Below are positions 11,480 to 22,202 of a stretch of DNA of 64,000 bases, one piece after another (the first letter of the stretch is position 1; each line of letters opens with the position of its first letter). The translations under genes were made by a program, and so were the position numbers. Below the pieces are notes generated by a model, which made no database searches, had not been told where the DNA came from, and was given only the letters and a program-made list of their open reading frames with translations. The stretch comes from Oscarella lobularis (lineage: Eukaryota; Porifera; Homoscleromorpha; Homosclerophorida; Oscarellidae). The stretch lies in NCBI RefSeq assembly GCF_947507565.1, contig NC_089177.1, positions 1,798,001-1,862,000 on the forward strand, given 5' to 3'.

Positions 11480-12838
11480 TGGACAAAAGACAAATAAAGA
11501 AGGCTTTGGCGAATTCCCTTGTCGGAATAAAGCGAGTACTTGAAGACTGCCAGTCGGATGACGTCGACGATCCCGGAGACGACTCAGAGCCGCGTCGCGT
11601 TGCAGTAGATCCCGCGTCGTTCCAGTTCACTCCTTCCCGCGCTTCGTGGAAGGAGCAGAAGTCTCTTTTTGGATCCTCAGCATCAGTTTCCACGTCAAAA
11701 CGCAAAGGGAAAAACGGGCCTCGCTCTTCACGGCTCCCTATAAGAAGGACAGAAGCGAAGGGCAAAGCTCCAGTAGGACCTGGACGCGAAAATTTATCTG
11801 CCTCAGATTGCGGGACTGCGATATGAAACTGTAACTAGCAACCCGTTAGTCAATTTTATGACTTAGGCAAATCACTTTACTCTTCTGGGAAAATTGATGG
11901 CAACCAGTCTGGCTCATGACGGCTCAGGATTTCCATTTCTGTCAAAAGCGTGCTTCGACTACATAGTTCATCCGGAAGTCTCTTCTATTTCCCCAAATAA
12001 TGATGACGTTCCTGAACCTGCTGTTTTGAATCTTATAACCGAGGTATTGCTAACCCAGACCTGAAAGTGGGAGGCGTAACAAATACTTTAGATGAATAAC
12101 GCCACAGATGAGGAAAGCTTGAGAAAGATAGTCCTTGAGAATTCGGCAATTGATATCATAACGGACGCCGGCTACAACATGCCTCTTGCATGTATCACTC
12201 TTGCAAAGAGAGACAGTCTCGTGAAATGCATTCGACAGTGGTCATCTGTTCTTTCTGTGAAGGCTCAGTTGGATCAAATTCGCTGTGGTCTGCAGTCTCT
12301 TGGAGTTCTTCAGTACATGGAAACGTACCCAGAACTATTTAAATGGTTCTTTTGTGCTCAGGAAAAGGACAACATCACAGCAGGTTTGTTACCTTACGTA
12401 CATTAGTATTCTTCCAAAATCGACTCTCTTCAGAAATAGTCCTAAACTTGTTCCAGAAGGTACACTACTCTTCTAAGCAACTTCATCGCGATCAGTGGGA
12501 GAGAGAAAGTGCCACGTATCTTATGTTTGAGAGATACTTGGAATCGTGTGAAGGTATACAGACTTATTAAAAACAATGGTTTTATGGTTTATTTACAGAT
12601 CTAACAACTGACTGCTCTTTGCAGCGGGTGTTGGCATTTTGCACAGGAGCGTCGCGAATTCCTCCTTGCGGATTCAAGCATGCCCCAGTTCTAAAATTCA
12701 GCAAAACAGCTGAATTTCCCGAAGCCAACACCTGCGCCCTCATCCTCACTCTGCCAACAAAGTATTCCGAAGATGAAAGGTTCTTCGAACGCATGACGTA
12801 CGGAATACTCAACGGGTTTATCTTTGGCAAAGTCTGAC
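11480..12838 (+). CDS. HECT-type E3 ubiquitin ligase-like, C-terminal half
   Basis: The HECT domain carries ubiquitin on a cysteine before passing it to substrate. An upstream block (11478-11826) encodes a charged low-complexity segment and may be an N-terminal exon. HECT N-lobe exons follow: about 11866-12044 (GKLMATSLAHDGSGFPFLS) and 12091-12384, ending at an AG/GTTTGT donor. A helical exon (about 12442-12555, HRDQWERESATYLMFERYLE) and the C-lobe exon (12598-12838) complete it. The C-lobe has LAFCTGASRIPP and the presumed catalytic Cys in EANTCALILTLP. It stops soon after that Cys, as HECT proteins do. The layout resembles the many G2E3-like HECT genes of sponges and cnidarians. The true start was not found. 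Confidence 0.6.
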
Positions 12839-13009
12839 TGCAAGGCTCTACAGTAGACGTGACTTGGTTCGTTAACATTGCTTGAATGAGAGTTTATTAA
12901 GAGAAGTTTATTTGAGAAATTTGTGTTTGAATTAAAATAAGACTCTATCAACGTAATCTGCTGTTTACGCTGCTGCTGCGACGACAGGATGACTATTGTG
13001 CTCATTCGT
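12839..13009. other. Spacer between HECT-like gene and minisatellite
   Basis: A short AT-rich 3' flank. No feature. Confidence 0.3.
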
Positions 13010-13305
13010 CAACGATGACTGTTGTTGCGTACTCAACAACAACGATGACTGTTGTTGCGTACTCAACAACAACGATGACTGTTGTTGCGTACTCAACAAC
13101 AACGATGACTGTTGTTGAGTACGCAACAACAACGATGACTGTTGTTGCGTACTCAACAACAACGATGACTGTTGTTGCGTACTCAACAACAACGATGACT
13201 GTTGTTGAGTACGCAACAACAACGATGACTGTTGTTGAGTACACAACAACAACAACGATGACTGTTGTTGAGTACACAACAACAACAATGATTGTTGTTG
13301 AGTAG
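13010..13305 (+). repeat. 30-bp palindromic minisatellite
   Basis: About ten units of cgatgactgttgttg plus a gcgtactcaacaacaa or gagtacgcaacaacaa half. Each unit is an imperfect palindrome (gttgttg against caacaac), so both strands read nearly the same. The stop-free peptides in several frames (MTVVAYSTT and VLNNSHRCC types) follow from a period divisible by three and are not genes. Confidence 0.9.
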
Positions 13306-13412
13306 GCAACAATAGCCCCAACGCCACTGTTGTTGTTTAGAAGTGTCGTTGTTGTTGCCTATAACCACTGTTGTTGCTTAGACTCATTTTTGACACAGAT
13401 ATACCGCCATAA
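13290..13412 (-). repeat. CAACAACA dispersed repeat, copy 2
   Basis: This is the reverse complement of 5112-5247, ending at atataccgccata. It shares cactgttgttgtttagaagt and tgcttagactcatttttgac. The minisatellite expansion sits exactly at the end that in copy 1 is one palindromic unit, so the array probably grew from the element tip. Confidence 0.8.
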
Positions 13413-13414
13413 GC

Positions 13415-13732
13415 TATTGATTGTTCCAATTTCCGACTCAAACTCTTTCAAGATACTTTCAAGGTCGGTGACGCTCTTCACTCCATTAGGATCGAACTTC
13501 CGAAAAGCGTAAGTTTTGCTACTGCGACTGCCTTGGCGAAATATTTTGACTCTAATGCCGTACGTTGCTGGCAGTTGAGCCTGTCCTGCGATCCCAGCAC
13601 GCCGAAGCTCCATCAACGTCTCCTGAGCGAACACTGAGCGAAACGGGGCGCAAGATACCCTGTGGACAATCTTTCGCACCAAACGTGGCGGTGCTGGGCA
13701 CTAAAACGAAACGAGTAGTTTGGTTCGCCATT
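13415..13732 (-). pseudogene. N-terminal exon of an unrecognised gene, cut by the repeat
   Basis: An ATG near 13732 starts MANQTTRFVLVP. A second, out-of-frame stretch then reads VRKIVHRVSCAPFRSVFAQE and YGIRVKIFRQ, then RKFDPNGVKSVTDL. The reading frame runs into the CAACAACA repeat at 13412, which seems to have displaced the rest. I do not recognise the family. Frame change or splicing between the two pieces is unresolved. Confidence 0.3.
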
Positions 13733-13799
13733 TTAGATAACGCGCGCTCGTAAACACACTTCCGGTTCTTCTAGCCCTCGCTCAGTCTCAAGCAACTTG

Positions 13800-14278
13800 A
13801 AATCAACTGTACACCGTGTTCACCGTCATTGTAGATAGGATCGATGGTACCTTTTAGCTCTTCCAGACAATCAGAAGACAACACTGGGCACATCTTCAAC
13901 AGGTCAACTTCTCCTATATCCATCTCTGGGGCAGGACCTTACCAGTCAATGCCAAACGTGCTCATGTCGAGAACATCCCGTTCTCTGGCTTCAGTTGGCC
14001 CAAACTGCATGGCCAACATTCCACGTGCAAACAGCTATTCAAAATATATGCTATCCTCATGAATTATGTCGTGACAAAGTTACCTGAATGGGCGTCTGCC
14101 CTCTCTCTGTCGAGAGGCGATGCCGTGACCATGCCTCTCTGAAATAATCCAGGCTTCTTTGAATTCGGGGGAGGAAGACGTATTGAAGGCAAAACAGATC
14201 TGTAATATTGTCTGGATTCAGCATGTTCTCGCTTTCTAGGAGCCGAAAGAGCGTTCCCATACCGCGCCACATCCCCAC
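13800..14278 (-). pseudogene. Integrase-core family, C-terminal fragment
   Basis: The segment reading DLFCLQYVFLPRIQRSLDYF and RHRLSTERGQTPIQ aligns by eye with [20 protein letters not shown] and [13 protein letters not shown] of the gene at 9.8-11.4 kb. An out-of-frame continuation at about 14045-13810 (LAMQFGPTEARERDVLD, later CPVLSSDCLEEL) matches the same tail position. The catalytic core is missing. Confidence 0.55.
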
Positions 14279-14381
14279 GAACCCGACGCGACTTAAGTTG
14301 ACTTAATTAAGCTGACTGCGCCGCACATACTTACCCCGAACGGATACCACAGTAGCCCGCAAGGAAGAGGTACGCTCATGC

Positions 14382-15037
14382 TAGCCTCGCGTTCGCCAGG
14401 CCTCGCGTTCGCCAGGCCTCGCGTTCGCCAGGCCCTTCTCCCTGCCCTCCCTTATGAACACGGGAGGAGAGAAGGGCCTGGTATCTGGAAAATCACGTGG
14501 TGCCCCCTTTTAGGGGTGCGGTCGGTATGACGCGTCGGATAAATAGGTAGGATGTGACGCCTCTCTAATAAGTGCTAATAAAGTTGACCTTTTCAAACGA
14601 TCGCGCGCGGTCTCTAACCTGCGCCATGCAGACAAACGATTGGAATACACGCTGTTTACGGTCATTATTTTCTTCCAAAAACACGGATCTGTTACTTTTG
14701 GCGTACTTCGGCAGGCTGCGCGACCAGTTTGAGGAGTCCAATTCCAATTTCGTATTAGTGTCCTTCGCGAAACGACTGGAGACCGAAGACTTCCCTAAGA
14801 AGCCGTGATGCTTTACGCGATACGCTTTCAGCCATGGTAGAGACGCGCGCGATCGTTTGAAAAGGTCAACTTTATTAGCACTTATCAGAGAGGCGTCACA
14901 TCCTACCTATATCCGACGCGTCATTTCGACCGCACCCCCAAAAGGGGTCACCACGTGATTTTCCAGATACCAGGCCTTTCTCCCCTCCGGTGTTCATACG
15001 GGAGAGCAGGGAGAAGGGCCTGGCGAACGCGAGGCTA
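14382..15037. mobile_element. Non-autonomous element with about 210-bp TIRs and 9-bp TSD (MULE-like)
   Basis: The left end tagcctcgcgttcgccaggc and the right end gcctggcgaacgcgaggcta are perfect inverted repeats. The arms stay alignable inward for about 210 bp (to the gatcgcgcgc/gcgcgcgatc blocks), leaving a core of about 225 bp. Both sides are flanked by cgctcatgc (14373-14381 and 15038-15046), a 9-bp target-site duplication. Long TIRs with a 9-bp duplication are typical of Mutator-like elements. No transposase is encoded. A subterminal hairpin (gggcctggt against ggcccttctccc) lies in each arm, and the left tip has three tandem copies of cctcgcgttcgccagg. Confidence 0.75.
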
Positions 15038-15046
15038 CGCTCATGC

Positions 15047-15355
15047 AATTTTTTTAATCTCCACCAGGTGGTGGGGATAGACCCAAAGGAAACGGACGAG
15101 AAACAACGAACCGGAGAGGGGATGACTCTGCGTGAGCCGCGCGATGCAAGTTGCAACGTCGCTGCACTGCTTTGGTTTATTTCGTAAACCGTCGGCTACC
15201 CGACGTTCTAGCGCAACTGTCCACGAAAAACGCACCGGGCTTCGACCAACACGCTTTACCTACCAACCGCACAAATCAAACCATGCTTTTTTCAACGCAA
15301 TCAAACGTCCAACGGGACGTAGAGGTTCAACGCTATCGGCCCGCCACTCACTGGG
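15047..15355. other. Non-coding, probably 3' flank of the gag remnant to the right
   Basis: No domain is visible on either strand. It separates the gag stop at about 15356 (minus) from the inserted TIR element. Confidence 0.3.
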
Positions 15356-16110
15356 AGTTCACCGCTGCGACGGGGGCTGCTGTTGTACCCCCCGCCGCCT
15401 TACACTCCGTAGCTTTGTGAGCCTTTCCGCATTTGGCACAAGCGTGGGTGTCTACAACGCTGAAGGTGGCATCCGCTCTGCGAAAATTGAACACGCGACA
15501 GATCGATTTTCCTGCGCCCGCGTTCTCATCTCCAACTCGATAAACGTTGCTAAGGTCGTCCGGAGTGCGCAGCGCGCACTGCGCCGTCGTGTGATCTCCC
15601 TCGGCGTTAGCACACCGGATGCTTCTGCGGGGCCACGTGGCTCCCTCTAAGGCGGTCGAAGGCCGGCACGCAGCTCTTCCCAGAAGAGCGACGGGTCAGC
15701 CGCCGCTTGCTCGCGAAATTGCTGATTATAAAGCTTCCATCCGTCGCCTTCAGCACGCGAGGACTCTCTCAATTTCAGATACGTCATCAATTCCGTTGCG
15801 CGGCGAGGACGCGCAGACAGCTCGACAGCCGCAAAGACCGCAAAAAGCTTGCACACAAGCCGCCACTGATGAAATCTGCCGCAACGGGGCGCGACGCCGT
15901 CGACGAGCTAGCGGTCGGCCTCGCGAAGAAGCTCCGCGTTGTCCCCGAGCAGCTCTGCAAAGTCAATGTACCCACCGCTCTTCCCGGCACCGGAGGTGCT
16001 GCCCCGATCACAAACGGATCGTGTGACTTCTTCGCTCGTTTAGCTGTTGGCGCGTTTCCCAGACCAACCAGGGACGCCCCCGTGACATGGACCAAAGCCG
16101 CCATTGACTG
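15356..16110 (-). pseudogene. Gag of a DIRS/Ngaro-type element, frameshifted
   Basis: Reading leftward, GGYIDFAELLGDNAELLREA corresponds to the VDMAELLAENL region of the gag at 35.2-36.75 kb. The segment RAEGDGWKLYNQQFREQAAA corresponds to FPAERWREYDVRFRTLAAA there. Zinc-knuckle remnants follow (GDHTTAQC, CRVFNF), and one intact knuckle, CAKCGKAHKATEC, precedes the stop. An in-frame TAG sits after LLREADR. Only gag survives; no RT or recombinase is attached. Confidence 0.6.
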
Positions 16111-16660
16111 ATTGGCTACCGCCTGTCAGCCCCGCCCCAGAAGCCGCACCTCCAGCTCTCCCTGCGCTCACGGCGGCGGCATAGCTACCAATCCGCCTCC
16201 ACCTGCATTACTCGTAACAACAAGACGCCAGGGTGAACGCTGCGTCCATCCGCCGCCGCTTACGTGCAGGGAACAATCTCATTACCGCCACACAGTGGGA
16301 ACAGGCGCCTATATAGACCCACGGGCCCCGCTATCGGTGAAAACGGAAGTCGCGAACAACCGCTTTGGAACTATAACTACGCCACGGGAGACCGTTATCG
16401 GTGAGAGCGGCATGCCGCTCTTGCCTTTCGACTCGAGAAGGCAAGAACCGCCCCCGACCCCGCGTTGCAAGGTCCCAAGAAGCCATCCAACACGTGACCT
16501 CTCGTGTTGCGTTTGAACTTGGCTCCTCTTTCAACCTTTTCTTTCGTTCGAAAGCACTCGTTTTTGTATTTCGCTCACCCCCTAGCGAGCTTTGCACGCA
16601 GTGTGCGTGCAGCTCGGATGGATATGGCATCGTTCGACTCCTAACGGTTGAACTTGTCAT
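16111..16660. other. GC-rich region without a supported gene
   Basis: Overlapping open frames on both strands look like composition effects. It is probably the 5' flank of both the gag remnant (left, minus) and the LINE (right, plus). Confidence 0.3.
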
Positions 16661-16667
16661 CCGCCAT

Positions 16668-18233
16668 GGGTCCTCCGAGTTTCCCGTGCCCAAGGCCGGA
16701 CTGCGACAGAACTTGCCAACGACATTCGTCGCTGACTCGCCATCTGCTCCACGCGCATGGTGAAGGGACGATTCCTCCGGAGATCGTGGCACAATGCGCC
16801 ATCACTCTTTGCCCCGCATTGCGATAAATACGTCAGTACTGCCTCCTTTGGTCTCCACATTCGAAAGCATGGATCAAAGGCGTCGATTACTGCAACCAAC
16901 GGCGACGATCAAGTCGACCAACATTCGAAGGGTGGGGCACGCCATTTCGCGCCGTCTTAAGTGTCATCTCAAGTGTCATCACAACTCCCGCCTAGTCGCT
17001 CGAGCACGCCTGATCCTGCGGCAAACCTTCTTTTTCCTGCATCGACATTTCGATGTCCAATTAAACAGTGCCTCGGCTCGTTCGACTTTAATAAGAAACT
17101 TTTGAAACACATCCGAGAGGTACATCAGCCCAGCGAGGTCCCGGAAGACTTCATTCGATCTAATAACCTGACGCAACGTCCCCGCTGCTCTGATTTCTTC
17201 CAAGAAATAAAAAGACATTGTACCTTCTGTAAAGGATCAGCGGTGGTTCAGTCCCACACAAGGATGGATGCATCGGTGACTTCCGGTCCCGCTATTTCAA
17301 ATGTCTCTTCAAATGTGTCTTCAACTATCATCGAATCGACTCTTCCTACATCGTCTCCGAACGACAGGGTCACTCCTAGCCCGGTAGAGCTCGTCGGACG
17401 TCGATTCATGTCCTATTCATTCGCTCACTTTCGATTCGCTTAGTCGACTAATTTCGCCGTCTATAATCTGGTTGCCACAACATCTCCAACAGCGTTTTCA
17501 CCAATGCTGTCAGAAGGTCCTTGAGGTTCTCCACCCTCAAGATGAGAATGCCTGGAAGCTTTTCTATCCTCTTCCGAGACTTCTGCTGCAACCTAACCCA
17601 GATGCAAATGTCGACAATCGCCTGGATCGAAAGGCGCTTTATCACCTTTTTTGTCGAACCAGTAGGGATCTCTTCTGTCCTTTACGGATCAATTAGCCGT
17701 CGATCGTTCCTGTCAAAATGACTCGAACTCCACGCCCGGAAGTGATCACGCTGACTTGCTACTACCCAAACGTCTCAACGAGGCAATTGAAAGAAAAGTA
17801 CGGTTGGGGGAAATTTCCCGTGCTGCAAGCCTTCTAATGAGCCCCGGTTTGGCCAACGGTCTACTTTCGAGAAACTAACACAGAAACATCCTCCCGGCTT
17901 CTCATCCGTCAATGCCTTGTCCCCCGGATTTATCCCCTCTTCATGCGTCCGCCAAACACCTTGAGGAGGTTGTGAAGAAGAGTCCTCGCGGCTCTCGTCC
18001 GGGCGCGGACGGGTGGCGGTTTGAACATTTTCGATTTCTTTAACAAGACGACAGCTCTGCCTCTTTTTGCCCGTTTGATTGCTCTTCGAAAGGGTAAACC
18101 CGACGTTAGACCCATTGCGGTCGGCAACGTCTTTCGCAGGCTTGTAGCAAAGTTGGCTTGCCATATATTGAAGCATCGTCTTTGTACCTTTTTCACTTTC
18201 AATTTGCACGCTTTCTCACTGCTAAAACACTAA
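16668..18233 (+). pseudogene. Zinc-finger LINE-like retrotransposon, 5' half
   Basis: It starts ATGGGTCCTCC with C2H2 fingers: CPRPDCDRTCQRHSSLTRHL, a decayed second finger (HCDKYVSTASFGLHIRKH) and CPIKQCLGSFDFNKKLLKHI. A linker follows (LLLQPNPDANVDNRLDRKAL). The beginning of a reverse transcriptase domain comes last: KKSPRGSRPGADGWRFEH, then LFARLIALRKGKPDVRPIAV and FRRLVAKLA. The sequence stops before the catalytic RT motifs. Frame changes and stops (for example TAA at 16958) make it dead. N-terminal fingers plus RT suggest an R2/HERO-like non-LTR clade. Confidence 0.6.
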
Positions 18234-18935
18234 CACATGAATCAGACGCTACAGAAACGCAAAGAGATATTAAAATGAATAAATAAATTATTGCTGTTGA
18301 CGTGGCGTTACTTTTTCCGCCTCTGAATCCACCTTACCTTACATCAGCACAGTTGGCTCCTATCCTAGCATTCGTAGGTTGACGATACCGTCGAAGTATA
18401 CGCGCGGAGAATTTTTTTCAGATGAACGATATTTGCGTTTGAGGCATCTACGGGTGCGCGTCTGTGCAAATCGCCGAATAAAATCGTTCAATGTCCTTCG
18501 GCGCGGGAGTGCCGCTAAGCTCGCGAGTTTGGTTCGCGTTACAACGTCGTGACGTCGAGACGTCGTGCGCGATCTCTGGACGAACTTACCTGGTTACTTG
18601 CTCGGAAGCCTCGGAAAGCCGCCACTGGCATAGCGACGGCCCGTTTGTGAGCCGACCACCTGTCTTGCCTGCAAAATGTTTCGCAGGCAATACGGGAAAC
18701 AACGCCGGTCTCGTCATCGAAGCATTTTGCAGGCAAGGACGGTGATGCCATTTACGCAGAAATGCGCGGTCCCTATAGTTACTGCGTAATACAAACATAC
18801 GGGCAGGTTCGCAAGGTAAAAGACACCGGTTATCCGGGGACAAGTGAATTGTCCGGGTACTGGTAAAAGAAACAATTTGCAGGCGTAACAGCAGCGGCTC
18901 GGGGGCACCGGGTGGCGCGCTTATGACCAACAGTT
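18234..18935. other. Non-coding, with an inverted pair around 18662-18735
   Basis: The word cttgcctgcaaaatg at about 18662 is reversed as gcattttgcaggcaag at about 18720. A second short stem is gacaccggttatccgggg against tccgggtactgg. This may be the 5' untranslated part of the element that follows. Confidence 0.4.
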
Positions 18936-18939
18936 TTGA

Positions 18940-19317
18940 ATGCAGGCTGGAGCGTACCCTTCGAACGCGTGGATGTCGCTGCAGACCGCGATTTGCAACA
19001 GCACGTTCTTGTCGAACAAGCATGTGGTAGCAAAGACGCCGGTGGCTTGCGATCACTGTCTGGAGGCGGACCACGCGACGGAGGAGTGCGCTCTGGCCCC
19101 GGCGGTCGACGTGGTCTACCGCGCGCCCAAGGCAAGGCCGTCAAAGGCAAAGAAAGGAGCTCCCTCGAAGGTCTGCCGCTTGTTCAACTTCGGCAAGGAG
19201 GGCTGCACATACGGAGCGGACTGCGTGTTCCTTCACACGTGCGCCAAATGCGGTGGTGACGGCCATAAGGCGAGCACCTGCAAGCTGCCGACAGCTGCTC
19301 ACGCCCACGGGCAGTGA
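18940..19317 (+). CDS. Gag with three zinc fingers, YR retrotransposon copy A
   Basis: Gag packages the element RNA. The order is a CCHC knuckle (CDHCLEADHATEEC), a CCCH finger (C-x9-C-x5-C-x3-H in CRLFNFGKEGCTYGADCVFL followed by H) and a second knuckle (CAKCGGDGHKASTC). The frame is intact from about 18940 to the TGA at 19317. The N-terminal gag seen in the 35-36 kb copy is absent or on an upstream exon. Confidence 0.65.
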   Translation: MQAGAYPSNAWMSLQTAICNSTFLSNKHVVAKTPVACDHCLEADHATEECALAPAVDVVYRAPKARPSKAKKGAPSKVCRLFNFGKEGCTYGADCVFLHTCAKCGGDGHKASTCKLPTAAHAHGQ

Positions 19318-19559
19318 GCGTCAGCGGGGGAGGGGGGGGGAGAGGCGATACCGCGTTTGTTTTTTCTTGTGTTTGTTTTTTCTTGTGTTGGGTTGCGTTT
19401 CAAGCCGGGGAGAGCGCTGTGTTGCGCTGTGCGATTGTCGTGTGGTCGGGGGTTTGGTAGATTCGCGCTTGTGCGGAAACCCTGTTAACTTGCCTGTTGT
19501 TGTGTTGCCCGTTATGGCAGTTTTGGCGGATCAATTAAGCGCCGTGTGAATAATTTGTT

Positions 19560-21020
19560 GTGTGCGTAGACGAGTGCGGCATGCGGGACGGGCAGCAGGT
19601 TCTCTTACCTCGGCTGAAGGTCCTTGAGGCTGCCAGCGTGGTCGCGTCATCGACGTGTGCGGAATGGTCTGGTCCGTCGTCATCTCCGGTACGCGTGGAA
19701 GCCTGGCGTGCAGCGCAGGCGGGGCACCCAGATGAAGAGTTAGGGCGGTTTATTGTGACGGGCTTAGCCAAGGGCTTAAGGATTGGCCACGAGAACTCTC
19801 GTGTGCGCGGGGCAGGTCTTCCTCGCGACACGCGATCGCACCCGGACGTCGTACAACGATACCTGGACGAGGAGGGGGCGGCGGGAACCCTACAAGGCCC
19901 GGTGGAGCACTTCAACGAGGTGCACGTAAGTCCCTTGGCGTCATCCCAAAGTCGGGCCCACCGGGTCTGTGGCGGCTCATATTGGATCTGTCAGCGCCGC
20001 GCGGTCGAAGTGTTAACTACGGCATTTCCCCGGCGGCCTGTTTGGTCGAGTATGTGCGGCTCGATGAGGCGGTGCGTCGCTGCGTGCGACTGGGAACAGG
20101 AGCGTCGTTGGTCAAGCTAGACATTAAGAGCGCCTATCGCATTGTGCCTGTTCACCCGGCAGATCGCCATCTATTGGGCGTCGCGTGGAAAGGAGAGGTG
20201 TTCGTGGACACGGCGTTGCCGTTTGGTCTCCGATCCGCCTATTTTTTCGGCAGTGGCTGACGCTTTGCTGTGGGTGCTGTTGCAGCGGGGCGTCCAGGAG
20301 GTTGTCCACTATTTGGACGACTTTCTTTTTTGGGCTCTCCAAACAGCGTGGCGGGAGAGCGCAACCGCAGTGTGGCGCTAGAGACATGCGAGAAGCTGGG
20401 AGTACCCGTGGCGGTGCAAAAGCTGGAGGGTCCTAGTACCTGCCTAACCTTTCTCGGTTTGGAGCTTGACACTGAGGCGCAGGAGATTCGGTTGCCTGAG
20501 GAGAGGGTGCGGGGCCTCGTCCGCCTATGGCAGGCGCGCAAGAAATGCACCAAGAGAGAGCCTCTCCCTTGTCGGGCTGCTACAGCACGCGGCTTCGGCG
20601 GTTCCGGCTGGGCGAACGTTCGTTCGTAGGCTGATTGATTTGTCGATGGTGCGGCCAGAGATGCACCACGTTCTGCGGCTCAATGCGGCAGCGCGAGCCG
20701 ACCTGCTATGGTGGGCGGCATTTCTTTAAAAATGGAATGGTCGCGGGTTCTTCGCATGCGTGGCGGCGACTTCTTCCGTCGTCCTGCAGACCGACGCCTC
20801 CGGTTGTTGGGGCTCCGCGGCGATCGTGGGAAGCGCCTGGTTTAACCAGGAGTGGTCGCCTGGATGGCGAACAGAGAGGATAGCGGCGAAGGAGCTTTTG
20901 CCGGTGGTAGTTGCCGCAGCGGTTTGGGGCCGAGGCTGGACAGGCTCGACGGCGCTGTTGGAATCGGATAATTCGACGGTGGTGGCGGCGGTTAACTCGG
21001 GTTCGAGCTAAGATGCGTCA
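19560..21020 (+). pseudogene. Reverse transcriptase-RNase H, copy A, frameshifted
   Basis: RT motif A is LVKLDIKSAYRIVPVHPADR, the next is ALPFGLRSA, and the catalytic box is VHYLDDFLF. The RNase H has QTDASGCWGSA and LLESDNSTVVAAVNSG. There are at least three frame changes: near 19940, near 20240 just after LRSA, and near 20560. A TAA follows SGSS at about 21009, so no complete polyprotein can be made. The motif set and order match DIRS-type elements. RNase H runs straight into the recombinase with no methyltransferase between. Confidence 0.7.
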
Positions 21021-21023
21021 CTG

Positions 21024-22202
21024 ATGCCGCTGATGCGCTCCCTGCAGGTTGTGAAGGCGACGTTTGCCTTCTCGCTGCGAGCGCGTCACCTTCCGGGTGT
21101 CCTGAACGTTGTGGCGGATGGGTTGTCGAGGAATCGTCCGCTGGCTAAAATGCGTCGGCTCTCCGCAGATGGCGCCTGGAATGGCGAGGGTCCCGTCAGA
21201 GATGTGGACGTTGCTGGAGCCCTGCAAGATCAACTGGCTGTCGCAGGACTGGAGAGCGCGGTTTCGGGCTACGCTGCGCTTGGAATCGCCGCCTCCACTC
21301 GCCGCGCCTACCGCTCCTGCGAGACCCAGTTTGCCCGCTTCTGTCGGCAGCTGGGGTTAGCGCCGATGCCCGCCTCGGAACAGTTACTCTCGTTGTTCTG
21401 CGCGTCCCTAGCAAACGAAGGCAAAGCGTACAGCACGACTAAATCGTACCTCGCGGGCGTACGCCATTGGCAGGTGGTTTGTGGGCTAGGGGATCCGTTC
21501 GCCGCAGCACACCCGCAGTTAGACTTGGTGCTGCGGGGTATTAAACGGCGCCAGGGTGGCCCGCTGCCAGACCGACGTCTCCCAATCACGCCGACGGTGT
21601 TGCGCCTCCTTCGCGATTCCTGGGAGCGTGCTGGCGATTTGTGGGACGCGCACATGCTATGGGCAGCGAGCTGTTGCGGCTTCTTCGGTTTTCTCAGGTC
21701 GGGAGAGTTTACGGTCGATGGCGTATTTGACCCGTTACGCCATTTGGCGGCAGCGGACGTCTCGGTCGACGATTGGGGGGCGCCGTCATGGGTGCGCATT
21801 CACCTAAAGTAATCGAAGACGGATCCATTTCGAAAAGGTGTGGACGTTTACATTGGCCGCACGGACACCGACTTATGCCCGGTGGGAGCGCTCCTTTCCT
21901 ACCTGGTTTATCGCGGGTGGACGCCAGGCGGGCTATTCTGCCATCGCGATGGGCGTCCGCTGTCGAGGGTGACGCTGGTTCGTCGAATTCGTCAGGCTCT
22001 GACATCGAATGGGGTCCCGGCGACGTCGTTCTCGGGCCACAGCTTTCGGATCGGAGCAACTTCAACGGCGGCGGCGTATGGTTTGGAAGACTCGACGATA
22101 CGAATTCTGGGGAGGGGGAGGAGTGACACATTCCACCGTTACATCCGGCTACGCCCGGACGAGATCGCCGCCTTCAGTCGGAATCTGGACGGGCAACTCT
22201 GA
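21024..22202 (+). pseudogene. Tyrosine recombinase, copy A (one frameshift)
   Basis: The recombinase of a YR retrotransposon, which integrates the circular DNA copy. The N-terminal SAM-like part is STRRAYRSCETQFARFCRQL. The catalytic residues are visible: Arg in GFLRSGEF, His-x-x-Arg in HSFRIGAT, and the nucleophile Tyr in FHRYIRL. The frame breaks near 21812 (IHLK stop) and resumes at VDVYIGRTDTDLCPVGALL. A one-base change separates it from a full-length enzyme. Confidence 0.75.

Noticed and set aside
13002-13368. Long stop-free frames in several frames over the 30-bp array
   Set aside because: The period is a multiple of three and lacks stops, so open frames are automatic. No start context, splicing or domain.
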